Below are positions 62,775 through 64,000 of a DNA stretch of 64,000 nucleotides, in pieces. A program made the translations under genes and the position numbers. Source of the stretch: Pyropia haitanensis (taxonomy: Eukaryota; Rhodophyta; Bangiophyceae; Bangiales; Bangiaceae). The notes below the pieces were generated by a model. The model had not been told where the DNA came from, did no database searches, and saw only the letters and a list, made by a program, of their open reading frames with translations. The first letter of the stretch is position 1. The number at the start of each line of letters is the position of its first letter. The DNA lies in NCBI GenBank assembly GCA_008729055.1, contig SDUX01000003.1:2035418-2099417 (forward strand). The letters are read 5' to 3'.

Positions 62775-64000
62775 TGAGCGGTGGCATCTGTGAGCCGTGC
62801 CACGCGTGAATGCGTGAAGTACAACTCGACTTGATCGTTGCCAGGTTAACTATTAAGAATTCTTCGATGGAATTGTTTCATGATTTTATCAAGTCCGCAC
62901 AGTTCCATAGAACACGTTGAAGTTTGGTGTACCCGCGTCCGCCTCATTGCCCTGTGCCGCGCCCCGCCCTCGTCCCGCCCCCTTGCCGGCCGGCGCCAGC
63001 AGTCCACGTCCGAGAAAGGGTTAAGCGCTGCAAGTAAGTATGGATTGATGGAAGTAAGGTTGGCAACCTACAACCCGCGATGAGGTTACTTGAAGGGTCC
63101 AGACCGTACTCGTACCTGGATACTCGGTCGCGGGTTGCCGCCACGTCGGCACGTTGTCCCATCGTGCACCAAGGTCGTTTCGCTCAGCTCCGTTTTCTCC
63201 TCTCGGCAGGCGTCGGGCGGCTCTCCTGTTTGCACCAGCACTCGCCCAGCACTCCCGGGGCCGCCATTTCTGTCGTCGCCGCGCCAGCGGCGCACCGCCC
63301 GGGCAGTGGCGGCGGCGGCGGCCTCGGCGCCCGCACCGGCGGCGCGGCGGCCGCCGCCCTCCGCCAAATCTGGTGCGTGGCCGCTCTGGGCGCGCGTGGT
63401 TGCGCTGCTGGCCGCTTCCGCGCGGCGTTTGTCGCGGGAGGCGACGGCTGTAGAGGCGGACCAGGGGGAAGGGGCGCCGAGGCGGGGGAAGCGGGGGGGG
63501 GGGGGGGGGGGAGGGGGGGCGGTGACCGTACGCATCGTTGGCGAAATGGTGCGGGATACGCTGTTGGGAGGGGCGGCGGAGGGGGGGGGGGGGGCGGCGC
63601 GACGGCGGCGGCGGTGGTGGTGGCGGGGCGGGCGGCGGCGGCGGCGGCGGCCTTTCTCCGCGGCCGCCTCGGCGTGTCCCTCCGCCACGCGGTGGCGGTG
63701 GCGGCCGCGCACGGGGCGGCGGCGGAGGTGGCGGCGGTGGCGGCGACGGCGCCTGTGGCGGCGGCGTCTGCGGAAGACGCGGCGGCGGCGGTAGCGGGGG
63801 CGGCGGCGGCGGCTGGTGCGGCCACGCGCGGGGAGGTACATGGCGGCGCCGCCGCCGGTGGGGTACCGGCCCGAGGCGGAGGCGGCGGTGGCAGCGGCGG
63901 CGGCGGCGGCGGTGGCGGTCGCAGTGGGCCCGCCGCGGTGGCGGTGGGAGGGGAGGTCCGTGGAAAGTAAGAATGCTGCGGAGGAGTTCCCGCTTCGGGA

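Larger units (their letters stand above)
61278..64000. other. Terminal intergenic region with small repeats
   Basis: No gene is recognised. Bases 61760-62060 and 62420-62900 are AT-richer. Two short tandem duplications occur (62157-62208 and 62729-62774). From 63250 to the end the DNA is GCG/GGC-rich, with G-runs at 63487-63509 and 63577-63592 and long Ala/Gly frames. A coding exon could begin there, but it is not supportable. Confidence 0.45.

Noticed and set aside
63080..63970. Ala/Gly-rich frame at the right window edge
   Set aside because: Composed of GCG/GGC runs, with several frames open in parallel; no domain or convincing start.
56763..64000. A serine or tyrosine recombinase accompanying the Fanzor
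   Set aside because: No recombinase motifs were seen on either strand around the gene.

Overview
This window is eukaryotic nuclear DNA from a very GC-rich, intron-poor genome. The evidence is a Ty3/gypsy chromovirus, a KDZ transposase, a Fanzor nuclease, mitochondrial-type bS18 with a leader peptide, an STI1 co-chaperone, and only three introns that I can resolve. Long homopolymers and dense CCG-type minisatellites fill the gaps between compact genes. My best guess is a bangiophyte red alga (Porphyra/Pyropia type). That rests on composition and gene style only, and another GC-rich alga or protist is possible.

Layout. Bases 1-3353 are the 3' end of a Ty3/gypsy chromovirus: integrase plus chromodomain, a repeat-rich 3' region and a likely 410-bp LTR. 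A CRN/RHS-type NTPase-nuclease gene (3533-6448) follows directly. Host genes come next: an MDR oxidoreductase (7943-9154), bS18m (9487-10815), and two divergently oriented secreted FG-GAP/ASPIC paralogues (11082-12824 minus, 21554-23311 plus). Between the paralogues lie 8.7 kb of low-complexity DNA and a frame-broken WD40 gene. A three-exon short-chain dehydrogenase occupies 24263-26291 (minus).

The centrepiece is an 18.2-kb transposon, 28538-46783. It has about 53-bp terminal inverted repeats, each containing a 20-bp (near-)palindrome, flanked by a candidate 9-bp target duplication. It carries a KDZ-superfamily transposase with an N-terminal Cys cluster, a Pif1-like helicase, a third large protein of unknown function with perfect 28-residue repeats, and big internal minisatellites.

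To its right are a CCCH-zinc-finger/RGG protein (Nup42-like), an STI1/HOP that lacks the N-terminal TPR1 domain, an unrecognised Ala-rich protein, and a 2.9-kb inverted-repeat-bounded element with tandem 310-bp and 67-bp repeats. Next is an apparently intact Fanzor (eukaryotic TnpB-like RNA-guided nuclease, 57093-61277, minus). The last 2.7 kb hold small repeats and no recognisable gene.

The most noteworthy items are the KDZ + Pif1 composite transposon, the intact Fanzor with possible flanking inverted motifs, the CRN-type gene abutting the LTR, and a near-identical gene-conversion tract shared by the two FG-GAP paralogues.
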